Shown in pieces: positions 1 through 8,048 of a stretch of DNA of 64,000 nucleotides. The notes under the pieces are model-generated. The model searched no databases. It saw only the letters and a list, made by a program, of their open reading frames with translations, and was not told where the DNA came from. The DNA lies in assembly GCA_944324825.1 (NCBI GenBank), contig CALUXU010000008.1, positions 19,450-83,449 of the forward strand, written 5' to 3'. How positions within the stretch are numbered: the first letter of the stretch is position 1; every line of letters begins with the position of its first letter. The position numbers were made by a program, and so were the translations under genes. This DNA comes from Candidatus Gastranaerophilales bacterium. GTDB taxonomy: Bacteria; Cyanobacteriota; Vampirovibrionia; Gastranaerophilales; Gastranaerophilaceae.

Positions 1-417
1 TATGAGAAAGACACATCTGAAATAATTCAGCTTGCGGAAGGCAAATTTAATAAAAATCTTGTTATGTGGTGCGACAGTGCGGAGCCGGATAGAATTCACA
101 TGTGGAAAAAAGCCGGTTATTACCGGGCACAAGGGGTTAAAAAGACACCGTTTCAAGAAGAAAAAGTTTTAGCGGGTGCAACAAAAAAAACATATATAAA
201 TTCACAAATCGACTGGTTGAAACAGCGTAAAATTTTTATCCATCCGTCTTGCGTAAACACTATCAAAGAAATTCAACAGTGGAAATGGAAGAAAGACAGA
301 GAAACAAACCTTTATATTGATGAACCTGTTGATATAAATGATGATGCTATGGCTGCTTTAAGATACGGCTGTACAACCAAGATGCAACAAAGAGCAAGCT
401 TATTAGAAGTTTTATAA
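1..417 (+). CDS. terL: Terminase large subunit, C-terminal part (5' end outside window)
   Basis: The frame is open from base 1, so this is the last 138 residues of a longer protein. TerL is the DNA-packaging motor: an N-terminal ATPase (not seen here) and a C-terminal RNase H-fold nuclease that cuts concatemers. The nuclease half is recognisable. WCDSAEP at residues 23-29 carries the conserved metal-binding aspartate in its usual DSAEP context, and a second acidic motif, NDDAMAALRYG, sits near the end where the family has its last metal ligand and C-terminal helix. The position directly before a portal gene fits. No small-terminase gene can be seen because the window begins here. Confidence 0.88.
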   Translation, partial: YEKDTSEIIQLAEGKFNKNLVMWCDSAEPDRIHMWKKAGYYRAQGVKKTPFQEEKVLAGATKKTYINSQIDWLKQRKIFIHPSCVNTIKEIQQWKWKKDRETNLYIDEPVDINDDAMAALRYGCTTKMQQRASLLEVL

Positions 418-418
418 T

Positions 419-544
419 ATGGCAAAAAACAGATTCTTTGTTTAGGGTCGTAAGTATTAGATTTATAGAGAAAGGTTGCCGGAAGTCCCACTCTTACTCA
501 GTACAATCAAAACCGGCATTTTAAAAACTATGGCAAAAAACAGA
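419..544 (+). repeat. 15-bp direct repeat flanking about 96 bp before the portal start
   Basis: The 15-base string ATGGCAAAAAACAGA occurs at 419-433 and again at 530-544. The second copy contains the likely portal start codon. The first copy begins a short frame that stops after eight codons. The 111-bp period looks like a tandem duplication or a small insertion that separated the portal start from its original leader. No coding potential is seen in the spacer apart from the in-frame TTG extension of the portal. Confidence 0.5.
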
Positions 545-1897
545 AACAAAAACAAAGTTAATAATGCAAAGTCAAATACAGTTAATAACGGGCTTTCAAG
601 TGCGCTTGGTTTACCTTGTGGGAATACGTATATTGCAAATCCTTTAACCAATCTTGCTACACTTTATTATAATTCTTCACCGGTTTTGTTAACGCTTAAT
701 TGGGTTCCTCTAACTTATGCCTATAAGTCAAACGGATTTATCCAAACTGCAATAAATCAGATAGTTGATGATGCTTTCCGCAATCAAGGAATGATTATCG
801 ATTCAGAAACACTTGATACAGAAGAACTCGAAAAATTAAGACAAGCTGTATATGATTATGACATTGAAGAAATAAAAGATACTATCCGATGGGGAGAGCT
901 TTACGGCGGCGGTGTTCTTTTAGCTAATACTGACCAAAATTTTGAATTGCCGCTGGATGAAAAACAATTAAAAGGCAGACGTTTACAATTTATGGCATCT
1001 GACAGGTGGCAGTGCAATGCAAACGGTATAAGTCCGCAGCTTGCTAAAACTTTTACTCTTACCGATAATTTAAGAGAAGAAACTACAGGCGGTATAATAA
1101 TTGATTCAAGCAGAGTCGGCGTGTTTACAGGGGTTAAAGCCCCTTATTTATTGCGCTCAATGCTGCAGGGATGGGGCTTGAGTATTTTTGAAGCGATAAT
1201 TCCGCCATTGACACAGTATTTAAAAGCTATGGGAGTTACTCTTGAGCTCCTTGATGAAGCAAAAATTGATATTATAAAGATTTTTGACCTCGCAAATACT
1301 TTGTTATCGCCACAAGGTGAAGCGCAAATCAGAAAACGTTTACAGGTTGCTGTTGATAACAAGAATTACAAATCATCTATTGCAATGGATGCACAGGATG
1401 ATTACCAGCAAAAACAAATTAATTTTTCAGGATTGCCTGAAATGATTGTACAAATTCAGTATCTTGTTTGTGCGGCTTTAAAACGTCCTTATTCAAAGAT
1501 ATTCGGTAAAGGTTCAAACGGATTTTCGTCAGGCGAAGACGACCTTGAAAACTATAATACGATTGTAGATAGTGAAATCAGAACTCCTGCAACCCCGATG
1601 ATTAAATGGGCAGTAGGATTAAGATGTCTGCAATTATTTGGACGGATTCCGCCTGATTTAAAAATCAACTGGAAGCCTTTAAGGGTGATGTCTGAAAAAG
1701 ACGAGGCGGAAATCAAGAGCCGTAAACTCGCTGATATGTTGCAGCTTGTAGACCGTCAGATAATGGCTAAGCAGCAGTGCGCAATAAAACTCACGGAAGA
1801 TAACATTATTAACTTCTCGGAAGAAGAAATCGCAGGGATTTCAAACGAATTCGAACCTGATAATTACAACAATGCAGAGGATTTACTGGTGGATTAA
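530..1897 (+). CDS. Phage portal protein (DUF1073/Phage_portal_3-like)
   Basis: The portal forms the dodecameric ring at the capsid vertex through which DNA enters and to which the connector attaches. The 455-residue product is of usual length for the family. Its position between terminase and a Mu gpF-like gene, and the central stretch around 'GWGLSIFEAI' and 'GKGSNGFSSGEDDLENYN' (the G-rich turn before the C-terminal helices), match portals of this type. I chose ATG 530. An in-frame TTG at 476 adds 18 residues, but the purine run before it touches the codon, leaving no spacing. Neither start has a convincing SD, and a 15-bp duplication covers this spot. The stop overlaps the next start as TAATG, suggesting coupling. 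Confidence 0.85.
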   Translation: MAKNRNKNKVNNAKSNTVNNGLSSALGLPCGNTYIANPLTNLATLYYNSSPVLLTLNWVPLTYAYKSNGFIQTAINQIVDDAFRNQGMIIDSETLDTEELEKLRQAVYDYDIEEIKDTIRWGELYGGGVLLANTDQNFELPLDEKQLKGRRLQFMASDRWQCNANGISPQLAKTFTLTDNLREETTGGIIIDSSRVGVFTGVKAPYLLRSMLQGWGLSIFEAIIPPLTQYLKAMGVTLELLDEAKIDIIKIFDLANTLLSPQGEAQIRKRLQVAVDNKNYKSSIAMDAQDDYQQKQINFSGLPEMIVQIQYLVCAALKRPYSKIFGKGSNGFSSGEDDLENYNTIVDSEIRTPATPMIKWAVGLRCLQLFGRIPPDLKINWKPLRVMSEKDEAEIKSRKLADMLQLVDRQIMAKQQCAIKLTEDNIINFSEEEIAGISNEFEPDNYNNAEDLLVD

Positions 1898-3117
1898 TGG
1901 TTGAAACATTTAAGCCCGTTAAAATAAACGAATATTTTTTAAAGCAGATTGCCGCAGGGCTTAAAAAAGAAATATACGACAGTATGTTTAAACCTATATT
2001 TGAGGTTTTAAGTGATAATACTGTGTTCAACGATAAAAAAACGCTTACAAACGCCATACAATCAGGCAGGATATATTATGCGAACGGAGCATTCAGAAGT
2101 AATAAACCGTTTTCAAATGCTGTAGCGTATGAACTGGAAAAGCTCGGCGCAAAGTTTAAGCATGGCGCTTATTATATAGAAAGAGCCTTACTCCCTGTGG
2201 AAATTGAAAACGCACTATCTATTCTTGCCGCAAGAGAAACGGCAAAAATAGCTGCGCTTAACGGGCTTTTGGTAAGGTTAGCAGCAACAGTCGGGCAGGA
2301 CACAGCCGTTAAACTGTTTATTGAAAAAGCCGTTGACAGAATGTTTAAAAAACTTCAGGTTGACCTTGAAGAAAGCACAAAAGAGCGCAAAGTTCCTGTT
2401 ATTGATATTTCGGTTGATATACCTGAAATAGATATAGCCGACACTGATTTTCAAAAGATTGATGATTATCATCAATTAACAAAGGAAGAACGCAAAAATC
2501 TTGAAGTTCCAAAACTCAACCTTGACGAGGTTGTAATCGACAAAAGAGCAAAAAAGATAGCCGAAGATTACACCTACAACATGGACTACTGGGTTAAAAA
2601 ATGGAAAGCAAAAGAAATAACCACAATGCGGCGTGATGTGCTCGATATGGTACAAAAGGGTGCACGAACAGACACAATCAAGAAGTATTTTAAAACCCGC
2701 TGGGGAATAGCCGAACGAAAAGCCGAGTTTCTTGCACGTAATGAGTCAGGCATTGCAGGTTCAGTCTTAAAAGCTACGCATTATCAGGATATGGGGTGCA
2801 CGCATTTTAAGTGGTTAAGGTCAACTTCAAAAGAAAAGAGAAAATTACACGAAGAATATTATAATAAAATTTTTCCTTTTAATGACCCTCCGATAATTGA
2901 CGAAAAAACAGGACAAAAAGGGCTTCCGCAGCAGATTTACAATTGCTCGTGCGGTATGGTGGGGATTAAGAACCCTCAATACTACATAAACAGACAAAAA
3001 ATTGAAAATGCTAAAAGAAATATTTTCACAAAAATTAAATACGCAATCCAAAACAGTACACAACGCAATAATTACCCTTGGCGATACAGACGATTCGGGG
3101 AAGGGCAGAAAGTTTAA
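1897..3117 (+). CDS. Phage head morphogenesis protein, Mu gpF/SPP1 gp7-like
   Basis: This minor head protein of 406 residues is normally present in a few copies inside the capsid and acts in head assembly or DNA ejection. The C-terminal half carries the family pattern: an ARNESGIAGS helix, then FKWLRST, H-x-x-Y, NDPPIIDEKTG and the conserved NCSCG near residue 350, which corresponds to the NCRC end motif of the Mu gpF domain. The N-terminal half is helical with no recognisable motif. The start overlaps the portal stop by one base (TAATG). The last 110 bases overlap the next gene in another frame, a long overlap that both frames keep open. Confidence 0.85.
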   Translation: MVETFKPVKINEYFLKQIAAGLKKEIYDSMFKPIFEVLSDNTVFNDKKTLTNAIQSGRIYYANGAFRSNKPFSNAVAYELEKLGAKFKHGAYYIERALLPVEIENALSILAARETAKIAALNGLLVRLAATVGQDTAVKLFIEKAVDRMFKKLQVDLEESTKERKVPVIDISVDIPEIDIADTDFQKIDDYHQLTKEERKNLEVPKLNLDEVVIDKRAKKIAEDYTYNMDYWVKKWKAKEITTMRRDVLDMVQKGARTDTIKKYFKTRWGIAERKAEFLARNESGIAGSVLKATHYQDMGCTHFKWLRSTSKEKRKLHEEYYNKIFPFNDPPIIDEKTGQKGLPQQIYNCSCGMVGIKNPQYYINRQKIENAKRNIFTKIKYAIQNSTQRNNYPWRYRRFGEGQKV

Positions 3118-4738
3118 ATCACGCTTCCTTACTCCCGGGGTGGCGGGTTACCCGGGGCAGTTCGGGAATGTCTTAATCAAAAAGGAAAGTTTCGACAAAT
3201 TCATCAATACAATGGTTGGCGTACCTGTAATCATCAATCACAAGGATATTACAGACCAAAACGCCGATAATGAACGTGTAGGTGTTGTATCAAATGTATG
3301 GTTTGATGAAAAAGACGGCTGGTACTGGTGTGACGGCATTATATGGGATGAAACAGCACAAAACCTTATAACAGACAAAGGCTGGAGCGTTTCTTGTTCT
3401 TATGATGTCAAACTTGCAGACGATGCGGGTGGAACAGAAAACAACATACCGTATGATATTGAGTTCTTAGACGGGGTGTTTACCCACCTTGCAATAGTTG
3501 ATAATCCACGCTACGAGCGGGCAAACATTGTCTTTAATTCAAAGACAGTAGTACAAAACTTTGACCCCAATCAAAAACGAGACGGGGAAGGCAGGTGGAC
3601 AAAGGATGATGCTGTCATTCAAAAGAAAAAAGATAGCTTAATCCCTGTTGAAGTAAATCCCGATGAAGTGCCAAAATTCAAAACAAAAGAAGAATTAGGC
3701 CAATGGTTTGGCGGAATTTTTAAAGAACTCGGCAATGTGACTATTGAAGATACAGGTATAAGAATTGATTTATATGGTGGCAACGCTGAACGTGAAGCGT
3801 TTAAAAGACGTTTACAGCAAGAGCCAAATAAGGCGGTTGCTAAAGCATTTGAGGACGTTGTCACTAAATCCGTGAAAGTTGATGAACGCCCAAAAGACGA
3901 ACGGCACAAACATAATCAAGAAATTTATTATAACAAATTGAAATTAGGTGATGATTTCTATGATGTTAATTTGTTTGTGGATTACTTAGAACCTAACAAA
4001 GAATACAGATACGCAGGTCACAGCACAACAAAAATAGACAATAAAACATCCGCCCGTGATACGCAGGTGATAAATCACATCATGCTCACTAAGGCGGATG
4101 TTTTAAACACGGCCTCAAACAACATCATAGCTTCAATTACTATGGAGACTTTGAAACCGTCTAATAACATTATAACCGATATTCAAGTAGATTTCAACCC
4201 CAACGACAATAAAATACAAACCAATAAGGAGTATACAGAGATGGCATTAATTGACGAACTTAAAAAACTAATTACTAAGGTCGAAAACGACAAAGGAGAA
4301 GATATGGACGACAAAGAAAAAGTTGAAAACGAAAAGGTCGATAAACGTAAACTTATTGACGAGGTAGCAGGCATTATGAAGTCTGCAGGTGCGGATGATG
4401 AAAAAATCAGAACCGCAATAGGAAAAATGGAAAAACTTGCTTACGACAAATCAGAAGCAGGTACGGCTGACAATGCTTGTGATGATGACAAGGCAAAAGA
4501 CAAAAAAGTCGAGAATGAAGAAACAGAAAAAGACAAAGAAATATACGAAGATCTTAAAAAAGATGTAAAAAAAGATGTAGAAAACAAGTGCAAAAACTCT
4601 GTTGAGAATGCTAAAAATAACGGCTACTTTGATAAAATGAACGAAATCTATAATGCCGCTATTAAACCGGAAGAAGAAAATACTTACATCTCAAGAGCAC
4701 AAAGGCTCAAAGATGGAGAAGATTATTTCGCTAAATAA
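3008..4738 (+). CDS. Prohead protease (DUF2213-like) with inserted nuclease/toxin-like domain and C-terminal scaffold
   Basis: A 576-residue mosaic. Residues about 25-180 resemble DUF2213 capsid-maturation proteins: FLTPGVAGYPGQFG, then 'VGVPVIINH', a WDE region and a late 'THLAIVDNPRY'. At about residue 184 the linker FDPNQKRDGEGRWT begins a second domain (to about 395). Such linkers typically introduce accessory domains, and 'YDVNLFVDYLEPNKEYRYAGHS' in this one resembles the barnase/EndoU/colicin E5-type nuclease domains of phage polyvalent proteins. Residues 412-576 are lysine- and glutamate-rich and scaffold-like. I chose ATG 3008 over an in-frame TTG at 3002; no strong SD is visible because the start lies inside the upstream gene. 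Protease and scaffold calls are fairly safe; the inserted domain is an inference from pattern. Confidence 0.75.
   Translation: MLKEIFSQKLNTQSKTVHNAIITLGDTDDSGKGRKFKSRFLTPGVAGYPGQFGNVLIKKESFDKFINTMVGVPVIINHKDITDQNADNERVGVVSNVWFDEKDGWYWCDGIIWDETAQNLITDKGWSVSCSYDVKLADDAGGTENNIPYDIEFLDGVFTHLAIVDNPRYERANIVFNSKTVVQNFDPNQKRDGEGRWTKDDAVIQKKKDSLIPVEVNPDEVPKFKTKEELGQWFGGIFKELGNVTIEDTGIRIDLYGGNAEREAFKRRLQQEPNKAVAKAFEDVVTKSVKVDERPKDERHKHNQEIYYNKLKLGDDFYDVNLFVDYLEPNKEYRYAGHSTTKIDNKTSARDTQVINHIMLTKADVLNTASNNIIASITMETLKPSNNIITDIQVDFNPNDNKIQTNKEYTEMALIDELKKLITKVENDKGEDMDDKEKVENEKVDKRKLIDEVAGIMKSAGADDEKIRTAIGKMEKLAYDKSEAGTADNACDDDKAKDKKVENEETEKDKEIYEDLKKDVKKDVENKCKNSVENAKNNGYFDKMNEIYNAAIKPEEENTYISRAQRLKDGEDYFAK
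4241..4738 (+). CDS. Nested in-frame scaffold protein
   Basis: Inside the protease gene an ATG at 4241 is preceded by AAGGAG at 4226-4231, nine bases upstream. That is a better ribosome-binding site than the one of the full-length gene. Translation from here would give 165 residues, very rich in K, E and D, predicted helical and coiled coil, ending 'DGEDYFAK'. This arrangement is known from lambda C/Nu3 and similar phages, where the scaffold is the separately initiated C-terminus of the protease and guides capsid assembly before being degraded. The interpretation rests on the SD and on composition. Confidence 0.65.
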   Translation: MALIDELKKLITKVENDKGEDMDDKEKVENEKVDKRKLIDEVAGIMKSAGADDEKIRTAIGKMEKLAYDKSEAGTADNACDDDKAKDKKVENEETEKDKEIYEDLKKDVKKDVENKCKNSVENAKNNGYFDKMNEIYNAAIKPEEENTYISRAQRLKDGEDYFAK

Positions 4739-4761
4739 AATACCTACGTTTAATTTACCTT

Positions 4762-4788
4762 ATGAGCCATTTTTGATGGCTCATTTTT
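4762..4788 (+). terminator. Hairpin terminator/attenuator after the protease-scaffold gene
   Basis: Perfect 9-bp stem ATGAGCCAT/ATGGCTCAT with loop TTTTG, followed by five T. It lies between scaffold and decoration genes and probably trims or stabilises transcripts around the highly expressed capsid genes. Confidence 0.7.
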
Positions 4789-4819
4789 AATGACCAAATT
4801 TTCAAAAGGAGTATAAAAT

Positions 4820-5305
4820 ATGGCAGAAACATTACAATTAAATCAATTTGCCCCTAACGTACCTCTTGCCGGAATGTATGTTTATATGGCAAATTCGCCG
4901 CAATTACACAATGTTCTTGTGGCATCCACGGTAGTATCTACCGCTCCGCTTGTAGCAGGTGCAATCGTTACACTTGACAGTACAAGCACAAATACAAACG
5001 CTCCGGTTGCAAAACAGGCAGCAGTTACAGACCCTATTTTCGGGGTAATTACTTACAACCCTGTTAAACAAACGTACATTGCAAATGAAAGAATTGCAAT
5101 CGCACGTGATGGGGATATTGTTTGGTTACCTGCGGCAGCTGCAATAAATGTTGGAGCAGAACTTTATTTTAACACTTCAAATCAAGTTACATCTACTCCA
5201 ACAGCAGGAAACTCTATTGTTGGTAAAGCACTTACTAAGGCAACTGCAACAGGTGATTTGGTGCAAGTAGAACTTGGATTTAAAACTACGGAGGCAGGTG
5301 CATAA
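4820..5305 (+). CDS. Capsid decoration/cement protein
   Basis: A 161-residue protein directly before the major capsid gene, with a strong SD (AAAAGGAG, nine bases before ATG). It is rich in A, V and T with alternating beta-type stretches: 'VAGAIVTLDST', 'DPIFGVITYNP', 'RIAIARDGDIVWLPAAAAINVGAELYF' split by turns, and 'VGKALTKATATGDLVQVEL'. This is the pattern of small beta-rich cement proteins (DUF2190-like/gp24-like) that trimerise on the capsid surface and stabilise it. The family call comes from fold-like pattern and position rather than catalytic motifs. TAATG overlap with the capsid gene implies coupled, roughly stoichiometric synthesis. Confidence 0.7.
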   Translation: MAETLQLNQFAPNVPLAGMYVYMANSPQLHNVLVASTVVSTAPLVAGAIVTLDSTSTNTNAPVAKQAAVTDPIFGVITYNPVKQTYIANERIAIARDGDIVWLPAAAAINVGAELYFNTSNQVTSTPTAGNSIVGKALTKATATGDLVQVELGFKTTEAGA

Positions 5306-6324
5306 TGAAAGATTTAGGAATTTTATCAAAAGAAGAATATAAAAACCAGTTTAGAGTCAATAACGCTGCTGCATTTGCGACCCCTAACGCTTACGGTTTA
5401 GAAAAGACTATTACAACTCTCACACAGATTATAGCAGACGTTCAACGTCAAAAATTCTATACTGTGGCAGAGCCTTTGACATCCTATGTTCCTATCGAAA
5501 TGGGAACAGGTGCATACGGAAAACAACTTTTCCAATATGCAGTAGCTCAAGTCGGTGACGATTTTGAAGCAGGTATTATTCAACCGGGTAATGGTATCAA
5601 TAAAGATGCTAATCTTGATATCACGATTGATGGCGTTTCAATTAAAAACAATTTTTGGAGAATGAAATACGAAGCTACAAAAGAGATTCTTGAAATGGCT
5701 AGAGTAAACGCTCAAACATTCTCATACCTTGAAGAACAGGAAAGAGCAAGACTTAAGACATCTCAATTAGGTATTCAAAAAATCTTGTTCAAAGGAACAG
5801 ATGACGGTTTGAATACAGGTTTGTTAAACAACGCTGATGTAACAGTTAATACATCTTTATTGCCGGCTAATTTATCAGCAATGAATATCACACAATTGAC
5901 CAATTTTGCTAAAACTGCAATCAATACGTTCTTTACAAACTCTAACAGTACAGTATTTCCAAATACTTGGTTAATGCCAACGGCTGATTATATGTCTTTA
6001 GGTGTTCCGGTTAACCCTGAATATCCTATCGGAACAATAAGAGAGTTTTTAGAAAGAGCGTTTACCGATGCAGGAGCGCCTTCTGACTTCAAAATCTTGC
6101 ATACTGTTTATAACAATACTGCAAGCTCTACAGGCGCAGGTCGTCACGTGTTATACAACAGAGATGCAGACGTTTTGACAATGTATATTCCAAAACCATA
6201 CACACCTTATCCTCTGTACCCTGTAGGTTCTCTGGATATGATTTCCGATGCAGAAATGCAGTTTACCGGTGTATGGGTAAAACGTCCGCAAGAAATGTTA
6301 TATATGGATGTAACTACAGGCTAA
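5305..6324 (+). CDS. Major capsid protein (DUF2184-like)
   Basis: A 339-residue HK97-fold-type capsid subunit. It has an N-terminal 'ATPNAYGLEKTITTLTQI' arm and 'VPIEMGTGAYGKQLFQYAV'. A long central region with 'FWRMKYEATKEILEMARVN' may correspond to the spine helix. The C-terminal strand region 'YIPKPYTPYPLYP' and 'TGVWVKRPQEMLY' resembles DUF2184 capsid proteins, which also follow a cement gene. GGAGG lies about ten bases before the start, and the start overlaps the upstream stop by one base. A GAAA-tetraloop hairpin follows the stop, consistent with a very abundant transcript. No cleavable delta domain is obvious, so maturation may rely on the separate scaffold. Confidence 0.82.
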   Translation: MKDLGILSKEEYKNQFRVNNAAAFATPNAYGLEKTITTLTQIIADVQRQKFYTVAEPLTSYVPIEMGTGAYGKQLFQYAVAQVGDDFEAGIIQPGNGINKDANLDITIDGVSIKNNFWRMKYEATKEILEMARVNAQTFSYLEEQERARLKTSQLGIQKILFKGTDDGLNTGLLNNADVTVNTSLLPANLSAMNITQLTNFAKTAINTFFTNSNSTVFPNTWLMPTADYMSLGVPVNPEYPIGTIREFLERAFTDAGAPSDFKILHTVYNNTASSTGAGRHVLYNRDADVLTMYIPKPYTPYPLYPVGSLDMISDAEMQFTGVWVKRPQEMLYMDVTTG

Positions 6325-6329
6325 TAGAC

Positions 6330-6352
6330 GGGGCGAAAGCCCCCTCTATTTT
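6330..6352 (+). terminator. GAAA-tetraloop hairpin after the major capsid gene
   Basis: Stem GGGGC/GCCCC closed by a GAAA tetraloop, then CTCTATTTT. It starts five bases after the capsid stop. A second small hairpin (CCTACT/AGTAGG at 6378-6392) follows before the next SD. It probably acts as a partial terminator or 3' stabiliser. Confidence 0.65.
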
Positions 6353-6412
6353 AAAATATTCAAAGTAATTTGTCATACCTACTAGTAGTAGGCATTTTAG
6401 AAAGGAGAAACT

Positions 6413-6697
6413 ATGAGAGTTTACAATAAATCCTCAAGAATGTATCAGCATACGTATTTTGATGATAAAAACGTGTTTCACGCAATTAACCTAAAACCAA
6501 AAACAGATGCTGAAATTCCTGATAATATCGCTAAATTATGGCTTAAAACCGGTGAAGTTGTTGAATACGTAAAACCGGAAGAAGCCAAAGCGGCACAAGC
6601 AAAGCTTGAGGAAGAAAATAAAAAACTAAAAGCAGAACAGGAAGCCCTGAAAAAGGCTAAACCGGAAGAAGCCAAAGCAAAAAGCTTTAAAAAATAG
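6413..6697 (+). CDS. Small phage protein with coiled-coil tail, function unknown
   Basis: A 94-residue product with a clear SD (AAAGGAG, six bases before ATG). The first half is beta-like: 'RMYQHTYFDDKNVFHAINLKPK' is followed by an 'IPDNIAKLWLKTGEVVEYV' segment, which resembles the short head proteins often found between capsid and connector genes. The second half is a charged A/K/E coiled coil with two near repeats of KPEEAKA. No enzymatic motif is seen. Position suggests a head completion or capsid-associated protein. Confidence 0.6.
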   Translation: MRVYNKSSRMYQHTYFDDKNVFHAINLKPKTDAEIPDNIAKLWLKTGEVVEYVKPEEAKAAQAKLEEENKKLKAEQEALKKAKPEEAKAKSFKK

Positions 6698-6717
6698 GAT
6701 ACAACAAAAGGGAAATT

Positions 6718-7308
6718 ATGGACGAAAATACAATCATAATAGGTGATAATATCGAAGTTACGACAGATGATTTTAAAAACCTGTTTACCCGTGATTTCCC
6801 TTATCTTCCTGTTTATGTCGAGGGGAAAGCATACTTCAAAGATGATGAAGTATACTATACCCCGAATTTTTATAAATCTTTAACAGACGGAAATACAACG
6901 CTTCCGACAGACACAACAAACTGGTCGCTTGTCAATGATTCTGTCGATAATTATATACAAGACTCGGATATATTAAGAGCATTCAACGAAGCAAAGGTTA
7001 ATTTTAACGCTGCTTTGTTTGGTGATGACGATACCGTTAAAATGGTATTTTTATATCTCGCTGCACATTATCTTGTTATTGACCTTAATAATGCGATGAA
7101 TCCATTAGGTTTAGGTTTTATGGGATTAGTTCAATCTAAATCAGTAGGGTCAGTAAGTGAATCTTATGCACTGCCGCAATGGATGCTCAATAATGCAATT
7201 TTATCCCAATATGCAATCACAGGTTATGGTAGAAAATACTTGAGTTTGATTCAGCCTTATCTTGTCGGTAATATTATCTTCTGTCCGGGGCGGACAACCT
7301 ATGGCTAG
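6718..7308 (+). CDS. Head-tail connector (DUF4054-like) with CBM5/12-like insertion
   Basis: A 196-residue protein. The C-terminal part, 'DSDILRAFNEAKVNFN', then 'VKMVFLYLAAHYLVIDL' and 'VGSVSESYALPQWM', is typical of DUF4054 adaptors that sit below the portal ring. Residues about 37-77 contain an unusual insertion, GKAYFKDDEVYYTPNFYKSL followed by a proline-rich turn and TNWSLV. This resembles carbohydrate-binding module 5/12 (chitin-binding type) repeats, with aromatic residues spaced as in sugar-binding faces. A similar motif is in the tail fibre. The SD before ATG 6718 is modest (AAAGGGAAAT). The stop overlaps the next gene by eight bases. Confidence 0.72.
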   Translation: MDENTIIIGDNIEVTTDDFKNLFTRDFPYLPVYVEGKAYFKDDEVYYTPNFYKSLTDGNTTLPTDTTNWSLVNDSVDNYIQDSDILRAFNEAKVNFNAALFGDDDTVKMVFLYLAAHYLVIDLNNAMNPLGLGFMGLVQSKSVGSVSESYALPQWMLNNAILSQYAITGYGRKYLSLIQPYLVGNIIFCPGRTTYG

Positions 7309-7888
7309 AATAAATAAATCAAGAATAAATTTTAAATTGCTTGATGAATGGATGAAAGCTCTCAACAAAAAGATTTCTATTAAAATAGGAATAATTGGCG
7401 ATAAGGCAAGCCAAAAACATTCTGATAGTGATTTGACAAATGCCGAACTTGGAGCGATTCACGAATTTGGGGCAACAATTAATGTATCATCAAAAATGCG
7501 GAATTATTTACGATCTCAAGGGTTGTATTTAAAAAATGACACTATGTCTGTTGTAATTCCTACACGTTCATTTCTAAGAATGCCTTTAATGAGTCCGGAA
7601 GGCAAAAAAGAACTTAGAAAAATTGTTGAAGAACAATTAAAAAGTGAAATTAAACCAACTGATTTATCAATTGAAACTGCAAGTAAAATACTTGATGATG
7701 TTGTTCATTTAGTAGCTGAAATGGCATATTTAAGAGTTTTACAGGCATTTGATAGCGGGGGATTTGGTAAATGGGCGCCAATAAGTGAATTTACTGCACA
7801 AAATCGGCATAATTCGGGCAATCCACCTTTAACTGATTCAGGAGATTTAAGACGGAGTATATCTTATGAAATCAAAGAAACAAAATAA
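7301..7888 (+). CDS. Tail completion/neck protein, HK97 gp10/Mu gpG-like
   Basis: A 195-residue product from ATG 7301. An upstream TTG at 7262 would add 13 residues deep inside the connector gene and is less likely. The pattern GIIGDKA, GAIHEFGATI, 'IPTRSFLRMPL' and a C-terminal 'PPLTDSGDLRRSISYEI' is the signature of minor neck/tail-completion proteins of the HK97 gp10 and virion-morphogenesis families, which join tail to head. It overlaps both its upstream neighbour (8 bases) and its downstream neighbour (23 bases). The exact family name is less certain than the role. Confidence 0.7.
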   Translation: MARINKSRINFKLLDEWMKALNKKISIKIGIIGDKASQKHSDSDLTNAELGAIHEFGATINVSSKMRNYLRSQGLYLKNDTMSVVIPTRSFLRMPLMSPEGKKELRKIVEEQLKSEIKPTDLSIETASKILDDVVHLVAEMAYLRVLQAFDSGGFGKWAPISEFTAQNRHNSGNPPLTDSGDLRRSISYEIKETK

Positions 7889-8048
7889 AACCGATAAAAC
7901 CAATTGCGAAACCTGCAAGTTTTATGACGGAAACTGCACACACAAAAGCAATATAGGGATAAGAGTTAAATACAGGCAGGAAACAGAGTTTTTTGTAAAA
8001 CCGGCAAAAGAACTTGAAGCAGAGTGCAAGAATTATGCAAAAGCTTAA
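7866..8048 (+). CDS. Small cysteine-rich phage protein
   Basis: A 60-residue product starting inside the neck gene. It begins with a lysine-rich stretch, then CETCKFYDGNC, another 'H' and a C near the end, so C-x2-C, C and H could bind a metal as a short zinc ribbon. Similar small CxxC proteins often sit among connector genes. No function can be assigned. The frame is open and tightly embedded between real genes, which argues for expression. Confidence 0.5.
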   Translation: MKSKKQNKTDKTNCETCKFYDGNCTHKSNIGIRVKYRQETEFFVKPAKELEAECKNYAKA

